Below are positions 16,493-25,163 of a stretch of DNA of 32,113 nucleotides, one piece after another (within the stretch, counting starts at the first letter, position 1; each line of letters opens with the position of its first letter). The translations under genes and the position numbers were made by a program. Below the pieces are notes generated by a model. That model worked only from the letters and a program-made list of their open reading frames with translations, was not told where the DNA came from and did no database searches. This stretch comes from DAIDKA01 sp035485475. Its GTDB lineage: Bacteria > Pseudomonadota > Gammaproteobacteria > Steroidobacterales > Steroidobacteraceae. The DNA is taken from positions 1 to 32,113 of the forward strand of contig DATHOA010000178.1 of NCBI GenBank assembly GCA_035485475.1, given 5' to 3'.

Positions 16493-18832
16493 CTACAACG
16501 GCACGGACAGCGTGACGTTGAAGTTACGCTCGGGAAGGGTCCAGTACAGCGGGGTGCCCAGCCACACCGTGCTCCCGGCCAGCGCGATGATGGGGGTCTT
16601 GTTCAACAGATTGCCGAAATCGAACTTGATCGACGCGCCCTTCAATCCGCCCACGTTGTCACCGAAGGTGTAGCCCAGGGCGCCGTTCAGCACGCTGTAA
16701 GAGCTGATGGGCGCGGTCTCCCCGGGGTTGCCATAGGTGTGGCCCACGCGCTTGTCGAGCAGCGATGCGTAGAAGCCGTGAAGGTTGTAGATCACGCCGT
16801 AGGCCAGGGTGGCGTTCGGTGCATTGGGCACCCACAGCCCACCGGTGCAGCTGCCCGTGGCGCAGTCCGTCTCGGCGCTTTCAATGACCTTCGCCCGGTT
16901 GATGGAGCCGTTGGCATACAGGCTCACACCCTGACCCAGGTAGTAGGTGCCATTCGCTTCCACGCCCTTGTAGTTCGTGCCGCCGGCGTTGAAGAAGATG
17001 GTGTCGCCGCCGAATTTCTCGGACAGGATCTCGTTGCTGAAGTGGATGTAGTAGACATCCCCCGACACGGACAGCTGCTGGGTCTGCCAGGTGGTGCCGG
17101 CCTGGTAGCTCCAGGTCTCCTGCGGCGAGAGGTTGGTTGAGCCCGGGACGGTGGTGGGGCCGAAGTTGAAGTCCTTCTCGTTGGGGGCCAGGAAGCCCTT
17201 CGCCGCCTGCGCATAGGCCGCCCAGTTGTCGGTGATGGCGTAGTGCGCCAGGAACGAGGGCAGCGTTGCGGAGTAGGTGTTGCTGTAGACCTCCGGCTCG
17301 CCATCATCCACGTCGACGATGGCATCCACGTCACGCTCGAAATGATCGTAGCGCACGCCCGGGGACAGAGTCAGGCCGGGCAACACGTTCCAGTCCACCA
17401 TGAAGTACGGCTGCACCGTGATGAGCTTCTGCGAGAGCAGCCGCCCGCCGTTGCAGCTGTAGGCACCCAGCAGTTGCAGGGCGGTGGGCTGGGCGATGGT
17501 CGAACCCGCCGTTGCAGGCTCGGAGCTGGCCGTACAGGAACCGTTGACCCCGCCGTTGGTGAGGTAGTTCGACGGGCCGCCGTTGGTGGCCCAGTTGGCG
17601 CCGTTCGGATTCAGTGCGCCGCCGAGGGTCTCATCCACTTCCGGCAGCGCCCGCTCGTTGGACTGGCGGTCGGCCCAGATGCCGGCCTTGACGTCACCGA
17701 AGAACACACTGTACTTCGCGTTGAAGGTATCGCCCCAGGAGCGGTAGTTGTTGGTCAGCAGCTGGCCCGGAACATCGGTGGCTCCCCAGTAGGTACCGTT
17801 CGGGGTTTCGCCATTCGGGTCCTCGCCGTTGTGGCCGGTGTGATAGTAGGCGTAGGTGTACACCTTGTTGTCCAGCGTCCAGTCGCCCAGCTTCGACTGC
17901 AGGCCGATGTACTCGAAGTCGGTGTGGATGTCGTCGAAGTTGTAGCCGTAGTAGTCCTGGCTGGTCGGGTCCGAGGACAGACCCCAGGTGGGGCCGTACT
18001 GTGCGATTTGCGCGGCCGTTGCACCCAGACCCACATTCTGGTGGATCTGGTTGTACATGGCCACGAAGGTGAGCACCGTATTGGGGGCCACGTTGGCGGC
18101 GAACTTGGCGAAGATGTTCTTGCGTTGCTGGCCCATGTTGGTCAGCTCGCCATGGGTCGAGGAGCTCTCGGCGTCGATATACCCCGCCGCGCCGTCGAAT
18201 CTGTCCAGCTTGCCGGTATCGAACTCGGCGCCAAACAGCTGTGAGTGCCAGCTGCCGAAGCTCACGTAGGGCGTCAGCGTCATCGCGTTCAGCGGCGCCT
18301 TCGAAATATTGTCGATACTGCAGCAGAAAGTGGCATTGCCGATGGTGGCGGCGGTGCCCGGACCATAGTCGACGTTCACTCCGCCCAGGTCATTGGCCAT
18401 CATGTACGAGGTGGAGTGATGGGTGAAGTCGTTGGAGTCCTGGAAGGGGATGCCATCGAAGGTGACATTGTATTGGCCGTCGACGAAGCCGCGGATGCTC
18501 AGGATCTGATTTTCCATGAGGCCCGGGCCGTTGGGCGACACCGACTGGACGCTGGGCGAGAGCCCGATGATTTCCGAGAAGTTGCTGGTCGGCGCCAGAT
18601 TGTTTTCGATGAAGTACTGGCTGATCTGCGAGGTCGGCTGAATCGCGTCAAGCGGAGTCTGGGTGGGCGCCTGTGTGATTGCCGATTCCACTTCCGACTG
18701 TCCACGCACCACGACGGTGGGCACGTCCGGCTGCGCCTGATCCTCGGCATGCGCCAACGGTGTCGTCAGGCTCAGCAGCGCGATCAGACGCCAGTCATAG
18801 GGGCGAAAAGGGCGGGGCGTGCGAAATGTCAT
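16493..18832 (-). CDS. TonB-dependent outer-membrane receptor
   Basis: 779 residues from the ATG at 18832, which has GGAAG upstream; an ATG five codons earlier lacks a ribosome site. A signal peptide ends near PLAHAED. PTVVVRG is a plausible TonB box. The plug domain includes LSIRGFVDGQYNVTFDGIPF and GGVNVDYGPGTAATIG. The rest is a 22-strand-type barrel rich in aromatic girdle residues and periplasmic turns. Cys170-Cys171 sit in the plug where most homologues read a Gly-Gly-Val motif. The C-terminus is VTLSVPL, not the usual terminal aromatic. The ligand cannot be told; iron chelates, cobalamin or oligosaccharides are all possible. It is a single-gene unit between two hairpins, next to ssrA. 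Confidence 0.9.
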   Translation of the reverse strand: MTFRTPRPFRPYDWRLIALLSLTTPLAHAEDQAQPDVPTVVVRGQSEVESAITQAPTQTPLDAIQPTSQISQYFIENNLAPTSNFSEIIGLSPSVQSVSPNGPGLMENQILSIRGFVDGQYNVTFDGIPFQDSNDFTHHSTSYMMANDLGGVNVDYGPGTAATIGNATFCCSIDNISKAPLNAMTLTPYVSFGSWHSQLFGAEFDTGKLDRFDGAAGYIDAESSSTHGELTNMGQQRKNIFAKFAANVAPNTVLTFVAMYNQIHQNVGLGATAAQIAQYGPTWGLSSDPTSQDYYGYNFDDIHTDFEYIGLQSKLGDWTLDNKVYTYAYYHTGHNGEDPNGETPNGTYWGATDVPGQLLTNNYRSWGDTFNAKYSVFFGDVKAGIWADRQSNERALPEVDETLGGALNPNGANWATNGGPSNYLTNGGVNGSCTASSEPATAGSTIAQPTALQLLGAYSCNGGRLLSQKLITVQPYFMVDWNVLPGLTLSPGVRYDHFERDVDAIVDVDDGEPEVYSNTYSATLPSFLAHYAITDNWAAYAQAAKGFLAPNEKDFNFGPTTVPGSTNLSPQETWSYQAGTTWQTQQLSVSGDVYYIHFSNEILSEKFGGDTIFFNAGGTNYKGVEANGTYYLGQGVSLYANGSINRAKVIESAETDCATGSCTGGLWVPNAPNATLAYGVIYNLHGFYASLLDKRVGHTYGNPGETAPISSYSVLNGALGYTFGDNVGGLKGASIKFDFGNLLNKTPIIALAGSTVWLGTPLYWTLPERNFNVTLSVPL

Positions 18833-18874
18833 ATTCGGCTTCCACATGTTGCTTATTGGTTACAATTTGAAAAA

Positions 18875-18891
18875 GCTTTGCCGCGCAAAGC
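18875..18891. promoter_or_regulatory. Inverted repeat upstream of the TonB receptor gene
   Basis: GCTTTGC-CGC-GCAAAGC, seven perfect pairs with a three-base centre, 43 bases upstream of the chosen receptor start. It could be a repressor site or a 5' leader hairpin. No convincing -35/-10 pair was seen beside it. The rest of 18848-19030 shows no gene. Confidence 0.35.
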
Positions 18892-19030
18892 ATTTAGCCG
18901 TCGCAAAATAACCAAAGCTGATTACAGAATTGTTGCAGTGCGGTAAGCGTGCCGTAAGGCTTGCGGCCGCGTGATTTGCGGCGGCGGGGCAGGGGCAGGA
19001 CTACAGAGCGGAATGGATCATCCGCAGGTC

Positions 19031-19060
19031 AGGGTTCCCGGCCCAGTTGCCGGGAACCCT
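19031..19060 (-). terminator. Hairpin just after the 3' end of ssrA
   Basis: A perfect 12-bp stem (AGGGTTCCCGGC / GCCGGGAACCCT) with loop CCAGTT on +, starting three bases after the tmRNA CCA. The core differs by one loop base from the hairpin at 16445-16470. It is the likely ssrA terminator or 3'-processing signal, although it lacks a U-tract. Confidence 0.55.
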
Positions 19061-19063
19061 CAT

Positions 19064-19417
19064 TGGTGGAGGCGGGGGGAATCGAACCCCCGTCCGTAAG
19101 CACTACGCTTCCGGCTCTACGTACGTAGCTGTCTCTTTGTTTTCTCGCTTCGCGCTACCCGAGCAGCAGGGAAGACGCTAGGCCAGCCACGGTGTCTCTT
19201 AACGCTGCACCCCGTAGCACGATGCAGAGCGATCCTGTGAGCGCGTCCCCAGGGTCAGTGGCACAGGCACCAGCTGGTCTGAGGTTAGGCCGGGTTAAGC
19301 GGCCAGAGCGAAGTTGTCGTCGTTGGCAACTATAATTTGCAAAAGAGTTTAACGAGGACTCATGCACCTCGGTACGCCCCTGAAGTTTTGCAACCCACGT
19401 CGAAACCGGTCGCCCCC
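19064..19417 (-). ncRNA. ssrA: Transfer-messenger RNA (tmRNA)
   Basis: A one-piece tmRNA of about 354 nt. Its 5' end GGGGGCGACC pairs over seven bases with CGCCTCC before the encoded CCA at the 3' end, forming the acceptor stem. The T-arm reads GGGGGTTCGATTCCCCC. The tag frame encodes ANDDNFALAA followed by TAA. It rescues ribosomes stalled on broken mRNAs together with SmpB, whose gene is at 23455-23922. On - a -10-like TATACT sits at 19438-19433, 15 bases before the mature 5' end, which allows a short leader for RNase P removal. A good -35 was not found. Confidence 0.97.
19295..19327 (-). other. tmRNA proteolysis-tag reading frame
   Basis: Eleven codons inside ssrA: GCC resume codon to TAA stop, encoding ANDDNFALAA. 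The ALAA end is the usual ClpXP/ClpAP signal. E. coli has ANDENYALAA, so two positions differ, both conservatively. Confidence 0.93.
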
Positions 19418-19550
19418 TTCTGGAACGACGCAAGTATACCGGAACCGGCACCGTCCGGCCTGTCAGCGGGCGCCGACAGCAGAATCTGCGGCATTTTCGC
19501 CTTTGGGCCCCTAGCCTACGGTTGCCACAATGGTCCGCAAGGAGGCCACG

Positions 19551-20969
19551 ATGAACCCCACTGCCGCAGTGGACTCCGCCTCGCTCGGGCCGGTCATTCT
19601 GCTTCGCACCTTGATTGTCGAGGTCGCGGGGGCGGCAGCGCAGCGACCCATCATTGGCAATCTTTCGTGGGTTGATCTGGGCAGTATTGCGGCAATCCTG
19701 GCGCTCGCCGTGATCGCCAGCACGGTGCTCGCCGCAATCGCGAGGCGTCGGGCCAGACACAGTGCGATCACCACCCCCGCCCTGGCGCCGCGCCATTCAG
19801 CGGCCTTTGCACTGGGCACACCCGCGCAGGTCTTTATCTGGGGCTGCGCGCTGTACTTAGGTGTTGGCACGTTGCTGCCGCGGATCGCGCCACCGGCTGC
19901 GGTGGACATTTTTCAGAACCTGTTTGATTCCCTTGCCAGAGCGGGGGCCTTCGCCATCATCGTGTGGCTGATCTATCGCCTGACTCATGTGCTGGAGCTG
20001 TGGCTGACGGGCTGGGCGAAGCACACGCACACGCAGCTGGATGACGTGGTTCTGCCATTGCTGGGCACCAGTGCGCGCGTCATGCTGCCGGTGCTGGGTG
20101 CGATACTGGCGCTGCCGATCCTGGAACTTCCGGAGCGGCTCGCCGGATTCGCGGCGCGGGCCACCAGTATTCTGTTCATCGGCGCAGTCGCCGCGGTGCT
20201 GTTCCGGGCGACACGGGCCGGCGAGCAGGCGCTGCTGCGTCGTTACGATCTTGCCGCGGCCGACAATCTGCGGGCCCGCACCGTCTACACACAGGTGCGC
20301 GTGATCGGCAAGGTCATCGATGTGTGCATTGCCTTTCTGACCATCGCCTCGGTACTGATGTTGTTTGCGGAGGTGCGCCAGGTCGGAGCCAGCCTGCTTG
20401 CCTCGGCCGGTATCGTCGGCATCATTGCCGGCATTGCCGCGCAGAAAACGCTCGGTAATCTGTTCGCCGGATTCCAGATTGCACTCGCCCAGCCGATGCG
20501 CCAGGACGATGTGGTGGTCGTGGAAGGCGAGTGGGGGCGCATCGAGGAGATCACCCTCACCTACGTGGTCATCCATATCTGGGATGACCGGCGCCTCATC
20601 GTGCCGCTGAGCTACTTCATCGAGAAGCCCTTCGCGAACTGGACCCGCTCTTCGGCGCAGATCCTCGGCCAGGTCATCATCTGGGTGGACTACAGCTTTC
20701 CCGTGGAGGAGGGCCGCGGTCTTCTCAAGGACATCATCGAAGGCAGTACACGCTGGGACCGGCGCTTCTGGAACCTGCAGGTGACGGATACGAGTGAGCG
20801 GACCATGCAATTGCGCGTGCTCGCGACCTCGACGGATTCATCGACGAACTTCGACCTGCGCTGCGAGATACGCGAGAAGTTCATTGCCTGCATCCAGACC
20901 CGCTGGCCGCACGCGCTGCCGCAGTTGCGCGCGCAGCTCACGCGCTGCGACCAGCCCGCTGCGATTTAG
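19551..20969 (+). CDS. MscS-family mechanosensitive ion channel
   Basis: 472 residues. The ATG at 19551 is chosen because AAGGAGG lies five bases upstream; an in-frame ATG at 19530 would precede that site. There are about five to six membrane helices before the MscS core. The pore helix TM3 and following segment read ASAGIVGIIAGIAAQKTLGNLFAGF, the Gly/Ala packing pattern of MscS. The beta domain follows (VVVEGEWGRIEEITLTYVVIHIWDDRRLIVPLSYF written here only to show its position near residues 320-355) and then a soluble C-terminal domain. It should release solutes on osmotic downshock. The trehalase gene begins ten bases after its stop. Confidence 0.9.
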   Translation: MNPTAAVDSASLGPVILLRTLIVEVAGAAAQRPIIGNLSWVDLGSIAAILALAVIASTVLAAIARRRARHSAITTPALAPRHSAAFALGTPAQVFIWGCALYLGVGTLLPRIAPPAAVDIFQNLFDSLARAGAFAIIVWLIYRLTHVLELWLTGWAKHTHTQLDDVVLPLLGTSARVMLPVLGAILALPILELPERLAGFAARATSILFIGAVAAVLFRATRAGEQALLRRYDLAAADNLRARTVYTQVRVIGKVIDVCIAFLTIASVLMLFAEVRQVGASLLASAGIVGIIAGIAAQKTLGNLFAGFQIALAQPMRQDDVVVVEGEWGRIEEITLTYVVIHIWDDRRLIVPLSYFIEKPFANWTRSSAQILGQVIIWVDYSFPVEEGRGLLKDIIEGSTRWDRRFWNLQVTDTSERTMQLRVLATSTDSSTNFDLRCEIREKFIACIQTRWPHALPQLRAQLTRCDQPAAI

Positions 20970-20979
20970 GGGTTTGACG

Positions 20980-22611
20980 ATGTCGTGTCCACCCTGCCTG
21001 CGCCGGTGTATTTGGTTTGCTGTCCTGTCGCTCATCGGCCAAGCGGCTGGGGCTGCGGATGCCCCGGCGCCGCCGCAGGTTGAGTTTGCGGATCTGTTTG
21101 CGGCGGTTCAGACCGCTGCGCTTTTTCCCGACAGCAAGACCTTTGCTGATGCCGTACCGCTGGTCTCTCCCGCGGCAATACTGCATCAGTACCACGTGCA
21201 GCAACCGCGATCGGCGGCGGAGCTGCGATCGTTCGTCAGCCACTACTTCACGGTGGCCGATGACTCAGCCCCGGTTGGATTGACACCCAGCTCAGCCGCC
21301 CCTGCGCCGCTTGGCGATCACATCGATGCGCTGTGGTCGCGGCTCGAACGCAGGAGTCCGACCGTACCTCGTTATTCCTCGGCATTGCCGCTGCCCGAGC
21401 CCTACGTGGTGCCGGGGGGGCGATTCCGCGAGCTGTACTACTGGGATTCCTACTTCACGATGCTGGGACTTGCGCAAAGCGGTCGGCAGGATCTGGTGCA
21501 GAACATGATCCGTGACTTTGGCACGCTGATCGACCGCTACGGCCATATTCCGAACGGCACGCGTACCTACTACCTGGGCCGTTCGCAGCCGCCATTCTTC
21601 TTTGAAATGGTCGCGCTATCGCAGCCGCAGGACCCGGCTGCGGCCTGGGCGCGCCATCTGCCGCAACTGCGGCGCGAGTACGCCTTCTGGATGGCCGGTG
21701 CGAGCGCACTCAAGGCGAGCGGGGCGCAGCGCCGCGTGGTCAGGCTGCCCGATGGCGCCGTGCTGAACCGCTACTGGGATGATGTCGATCAACCGCGCGA
21801 CGAATCCTGGCGCGAGGACACCGCGCTGGCGCGCCGCAGCCAACGCGAGGCCAAGCCGCTTTACCGGGACATCCGCGCCGCGGCGGAGAGCGGTTGGGAC
21901 TTCAGTTCACGCTGGCTGCGCGACCCCCAGTCGCTGGCCTCCATTCAGACCACGCAGATCGTACCGGTGGATCTGAACAGTCTGCTGTTTGGACTGGAGC
22001 GGGCGATCCGCGCCGGGTGCGAGCGCGCGGGCGATCGGGCCTGCGCGGCGGACTTCGCGCATCGCGCCGCGGCCCGACAGCGGGCCATCGATCGTTATCT
22101 GTGGAATCCGCAGCGGCGGATCTACAGCGACTATCGTTGGACGGATGGCCAACGCACGCCGGTCTTGTCGGCGGCGACGCTGTATCCCTTGTTCGAATCC
22201 CTGGCAAACGCGGCCCAGGCCAGCCAAGTGGCGGCAGTGGTACGCGACTCGCTGCTGGCCCGCAACGGCCTCGCCACGACGCAACTGACCACCGGTCAGC
22301 AGTGGGACGCGCCGAATGGTTGGGCGCCGTTGCAATGGATCGGCATCCGCGGCTTGCGTGACAGCGGCTCCGGGGCACTGGCCGCAGTCATCGCCTGCAG
22401 ATGGCTGGTCAATGTCACGACTGCGTATCAACACAGTGGCAGGCTGGTGGAGAAATACAATGTCGAGACCAACGGGGGTGGGGCGGGCGGCGAGTACCCG
22501 CTGCAGGATGGCTTCGGCTGGACCAATGGCGTGACGCGCCGACTGCTGGCGCTATATCCGGCCTACGGCGCATTTTCCACGCGCGAGCAGTGTCCGGACC
22601 CATACGGCTAA
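20980..22611 (+). CDS. treA: Periplasmic alpha,alpha-trehalase (GH37)
   Basis: 543 residues (E. coli TreA has 565). The signal MSCPPCLRRCIWFAVLSLIGQAAGAADAP directs export; it is unusually cysteine-rich. Trehalase signature 1, PGGRFRELYYWDSYF, begins at residue 145, and signature 2, QQWDAPNGWAP, at residue 440. It splits trehalose into two glucose units in the periplasm. The frame is open upstream inside mscS, but the ATG at 20980 is the only start that gives a signal peptide. It follows the mechanosensitive channel gene by ten bases, so the two are likely cotranscribed, a plausible link between solute release and trehalose use. Confidence 0.93.
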   Translation: MSCPPCLRRCIWFAVLSLIGQAAGAADAPAPPQVEFADLFAAVQTAALFPDSKTFADAVPLVSPAAILHQYHVQQPRSAAELRSFVSHYFTVADDSAPVGLTPSSAAPAPLGDHIDALWSRLERRSPTVPRYSSALPLPEPYVVPGGRFRELYYWDSYFTMLGLAQSGRQDLVQNMIRDFGTLIDRYGHIPNGTRTYYLGRSQPPFFFEMVALSQPQDPAAAWARHLPQLRREYAFWMAGASALKASGAQRRVVRLPDGAVLNRYWDDVDQPRDESWREDTALARRSQREAKPLYRDIRAAAESGWDFSSRWLRDPQSLASIQTTQIVPVDLNSLLFGLERAIRAGCERAGDRACAADFAHRAAARQRAIDRYLWNPQRRIYSDYRWTDGQRTPVLSAATLYPLFESLANAAQASQVAAVVRDSLLARNGLATTQLTTGQQWDAPNGWAPLQWIGIRGLRDSGSGALAAVIACRWLVNVTTAYQHSGRLVEKYNVETNGGGAGGEYPLQDGFGWTNGVTRRLLALYPAYGAFSTREQCPDPYG

Positions 22612-22681
22612 GTAACGTGACTTGCGCATCGGGCCGGTGCTTAAATCCGCGCGTTTTTGCAATTCCCTGAAAGGAAACAAC

Positions 22682-23458
22682 ATGGTCTCAAGGATTCTCC
22701 AGGCGGCACTTCCGGTCGCGATGCTGCTCGCGCCGGTCATGGTGCTGGCCGATGACACGCCGGCGCCGCCACCACCGCCGCTGACGGTCAAGGCGCAGGT
22801 GGGCTATGTGTCGTCCCACGGCAATACTGATGCGCAGACCGCCAATGCAAAGCTCGACGCCGCCTATGTGGTGGAGGCCTGGAAGCACGAACTGCAGCTG
22901 GCCGGCCTGTACGGAAAGTCCAACGACATCGTCAGTGCCGAGAATCTCGATGCGCAATGGCAGACCAACTACAACTTCACGAATCGACTGTTTGCCTTTG
23001 GCGCGCTGCATTACGCCGACGACAAGTTCAGCGGCTTCCAGTACCAGGAAACCGTGTCGACCGGTGCGGGCTATTCGTTCATCAAGCTTGCGGATGCGAC
23101 GCTCGATGCCCAGGTGGGTGTCGGTTACCGGCGGCTGCGGCCCGAACTGCTCGACAAGGACGCCAGCGGCGATGTGATCTCACGGACGCCGGAGGATGTT
23201 GAAACGGGGGTCGTCGCCACCGCCAATATCAAGGGCATGTACGCCTTCAATGCCATCACCAAGCTCACCGACGTGGTGGCGGTGGAATCAGGCTCCGACA
23301 ATACCCTGCTGCAGAATGATCTCGGGCTGCAGGTGAACATGAGCAAGACACTGGCCATCACGGTGGGTTACGAGATCCGTCACAACAGCAGCCCGCCGGC
23401 GGGCCTGGTGAAGACCGATTCACAGGTGACCTTCAATCTGGCGTACGCGTTCCCCTAG
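22682..23458 (+). CDS. DUF481 outer-membrane protein (YdiY-like)
   Basis: 258 residues. The ATG at 22682 has AAGGAA six bases upstream and yields a Sec signal ending at VMVLADD, followed by a Pro run (APPPPPP-like). The mature part is a run of amphipathic beta-strands (VGYVSSHGNTDAQTANAKL, YEIRHNSSPPAGLVKTDSQV) ending in aromatic YAFP, as expected for a DUF481 beta-barrel such as E. coli YdiY. The function of the family is unknown, often linked to salt or acid stress. It lies 70 bp after treA. Its stop codon shares CTAG with the convergent smpB stop. Confidence 0.85.
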   Translation: MVSRILQAALPVAMLLAPVMVLADDTPAPPPPPLTVKAQVGYVSSHGNTDAQTANAKLDAAYVVEAWKHELQLAGLYGKSNDIVSAENLDAQWQTNYNFTNRLFAFGALHYADDKFSGFQYQETVSTGAGYSFIKLADATLDAQVGVGYRRLRPELLDKDASGDVISRTPEDVETGVVATANIKGMYAFNAITKLTDVVAVESGSDNTLLQNDLGLQVNMSKTLAITVGYEIRHNSSPPAGLVKTDSQVTFNLAYAFP

Positions 23459-23922
23459 CGCGTGCGCAGGATGCGGGCCTTGTCGCGCTGCCAGTCCCGA
23501 TCCTTCTCGGTCGCGCGCTTGTCGTGCTGCTTCTTGCCCTTGGCCACGCCGATCTGCAGCTTCGCGCGGCCGGCCTTCCAGTACATCTGCAGGGGCACGA
23601 GGGTGTAGCCCTCGCGCTCCACGGCATTCTCCAACTGTTCCAGTTCGGCCAGATTCAGCAGCAGCTTGCGGGTGCGGGTGGGTTCGGCGATGACATGGGT
23701 GGAGGTGGTCATCAGGGGCGCAATGTGGGCGCCGTACAGGAAGGCCTCCCCGTTCTTCACATATGCGTAGGATTCGGTCAGCTGCGCCTTGCCGGCGCGC
23801 ATGGCCTTGACCTCCCAGCCCTGCAGCACCATCCCGGCCTCGTAGCGGTCCTCGATGTAGTAATCGAAGCGCGCCTTGCGGTTTTCGGCGATCAGTTTGG
23901 GTTCAGCTTTCGTTTGGGTCAT
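23455..23922 (-). CDS. smpB: SsrA-binding protein
   Basis: 155 residues from the ATG at 23922; four more codons are open upstream to a TTG without support. ENRKARFDYYIEDRYEAGMVLQGWEVKAMR is the SmpB barrel N-terminus (residues about 13-42), and GKKQHDKRATEKDRDWQRDK is the conserved C-terminal tail that mimics mRNA in the decoding centre. It carries tmRNA to stalled ribosomes. The partner ssrA is about 4 kb away, separated by three genes. No clear ribosome site precedes the start. Confidence 0.96.
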   Translation of the reverse strand: MTQTKAEPKLIAENRKARFDYYIEDRYEAGMVLQGWEVKAMRAGKAQLTESYAYVKNGEAFLYGAHIAPLMTTSTHVIAEPTRTRKLLLNLAELEQLENAVEREGYTLVPLQMYWKAGRAKLQIGVAKGKKQHDKRATEKDRDWQRDKARILRTR

Positions 23923-23942
23923 TTTGAGGCACAATTCTACTG

Positions 23943-24392
23943 ATGCGGGAAGTCAGGCGCTCGGCACTGATCGGCCAACCTCCGGAGCGGATGTTTGCGC
24001 TGATCAACGATATCGAAAGCTACCCACAGTTTCTGCCGTGGTGTACCAGTGCGCACGTTCAGTCGCGCACCGACCGGGAACTCATTGCCAGCGTCGGGGT
24101 GCGGCGCGGTCCGCTGAATTCCCAGTTCACCACACGCAATGAGCTTACCGCCAATCGGCACATCGCCATGCGGCTCGTCAGCGGTCCGTTCAAGACCCTC
24201 GAAGGCGACTGGACCTTCACCCCCGTCGATGTTCCCGGACATTCCGGGTGCCGCGTGGACCTGGTGCTGCGGTTCGCCTTTGCCAACCGCCTGGCTGCCA
24301 TCGTCTTCGAGCCGCTGTTTGAAGAAACAGCCGCATCGCTGGTCGATGCGTTCGTGGCGCGCGCGCGGGCTTTGGCGGCCGATGGCCACTAA
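23943..24392 (+). CDS. ratA: RatA/COQ10-type START-domain protein
   Basis: 149 residues with the START/polyketide-cyclase pattern of the RatA (YfjG)/Coq10 family: a start MREVRRSALIGQPPERMF, then INDIESYPQFLPWCTSAHV and the C-terminal helix FEETAASLVDAFVARARAL. Homologues bind ubiquinone or help its delivery to respiratory enzymes; the toxin name comes from an E. coli report of 70S ribosome assembly block. It is divergent from smpB by 20 bp, and rnfH overlaps its end, the same order as in E. coli. Confidence 0.92.
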   Translation: MREVRRSALIGQPPERMFALINDIESYPQFLPWCTSAHVQSRTDRELIASVGVRRGPLNSQFTTRNELTANRHIAMRLVSGPFKTLEGDWTFTPVDVPGHSGCRVDLVLRFAFANRLAAIVFEPLFEETAASLVDAFVARARALAADGH

Positions 24393-24672
24393 ACGCTGCA
24401 GCGTGGCATTCGCGCTGCCGGCGCGGCAGTACCTGTGGGCGGTGGAGCTGCCGGCGGCCGCAACCGTCGCGGACCTGCTGCAGCAGGCACACGTTATGGC
24501 GCGGGCGCGGGGCGAGGACCGGGAGGTGCCCTGGGACTCGGACTCACTTGGCATTTTCGGGGAGCCTTGCCGTCGGGACGATGTGCCGGCCGAGGGGGAT
24601 CGGGTGGAGATCTACCGCGCTTTGCTCAATGACCCGCGGGCCAGTCGGCGGGCGCGGGTCCGGGGGCGCTGA
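24382..24672 (+). CDS. rnfH: RnfH family protein (RatB-like)
   Basis: 96 residues starting at an ATG that overlaps the last 11 bases of ratA. It has the ubiquitin-like beta-grasp pattern of the RnfH/UPF0125 family: FALPARQYLWAVELPAAATVADLLQQA, DSLGIFGEP and DRVEIYRALLNDPRASRR. Its function is not known; it is kept beside ratA across gammaproteobacteria. The open frame extends far upstream inside ratA, but that part is not homologous. It is convergent with bamE, with 19 bp between the stops and no terminator visible. Confidence 0.9.
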   Translation: MATKRCSVAFALPARQYLWAVELPAAATVADLLQQAHVMARARGEDREVPWDSDSLGIFGEPCRRDDVPAEGDRVEIYRALLNDPRASRRARVRGR

Positions 24673-24691
24673 GGTGCGCTCTTGATGAGGA

Positions 24692-25078
24692 CTACAGGAC
24701 GGGCGCCGGGACGCGGCCTTCGGGCGCATCCTTGGTCACGGGATCCTGATTGTGCATGTCGATCCGGTCGACCTTGTCATCCTTGAAATACACCGTCAAC
24801 GCCCGCTGGTACGGTTTCAGGCGGCCGACCTTCAGGTAGTACAGGTAGTCCCAGCGGTCGCTGTCAAAGATCGTCGGCATCATGGGCGTGCCCAGCAGGT
24901 AGCGCACCTGCACCTTGGTCATGCCCGTGGTGAGCTGATCGGTATTGCGCTTATCAAGGTAATTACCCTGTTGCACGGTTACGCGATACACGCACCCGGA
25001 TGCGGCGCCGAGCAGGGCGAGACAGGCGCAGGCGGCGCCGATGCGGCGCCAGGGAAGAATTGACTGGAATCTGATCAC
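24692..25078 (-). CDS. bamE: Outer-membrane assembly lipoprotein BamE
   Basis: 128 residues from the GTG at 25078; the GTG at 25090 is an equal alternative, and neither has a clear ribosome site. The signal ends in the lipobox ASGC (Cys about 29). The mature domain has the SmpA/OmlA pattern QGNYLDKRNTDQLTTGMTKVQVRYLLGTPM followed by DRWDYLYYLKVG. It is a small subunit of the BAM complex that inserts beta-barrel proteins such as the TonB receptor and DUF481 protein in this window. Its gene is divergent from fur. Confidence 0.92.
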   Translation of the reverse strand: MIRFQSILPWRRIGAACACLALLGAASGCVYRVTVQQGNYLDKRNTDQLTTGMTKVQVRYLLGTPMMPTIFDSDRWDYLYYLKVGRLKPYQRALTVYFKDDKVDRIDMHNQDPVTKDAPEGRVPAPVL

Positions 25079-25163
25079 GTGACTTGTCACTTGAATCCGG
25101 GATAATAAATGAATGATACCGCATCGCCCGGGCCGAAGCGGCCTGGCCTCAGGAGAACACGGC

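Noticed and set aside
17243..18244. A 333-codon open frame on + inside the TonB receptor gene
   Set aside because: Val/Gly/Arg-rich shadow frame with no start signal or family resemblance.
25103..25123. A Fur box in front of fur (GATAATAAATGAATGATAC)
   Set aside because: The left half matches the consensus but the right half does not, so autoregulation is not supported strongly enough to annotate.
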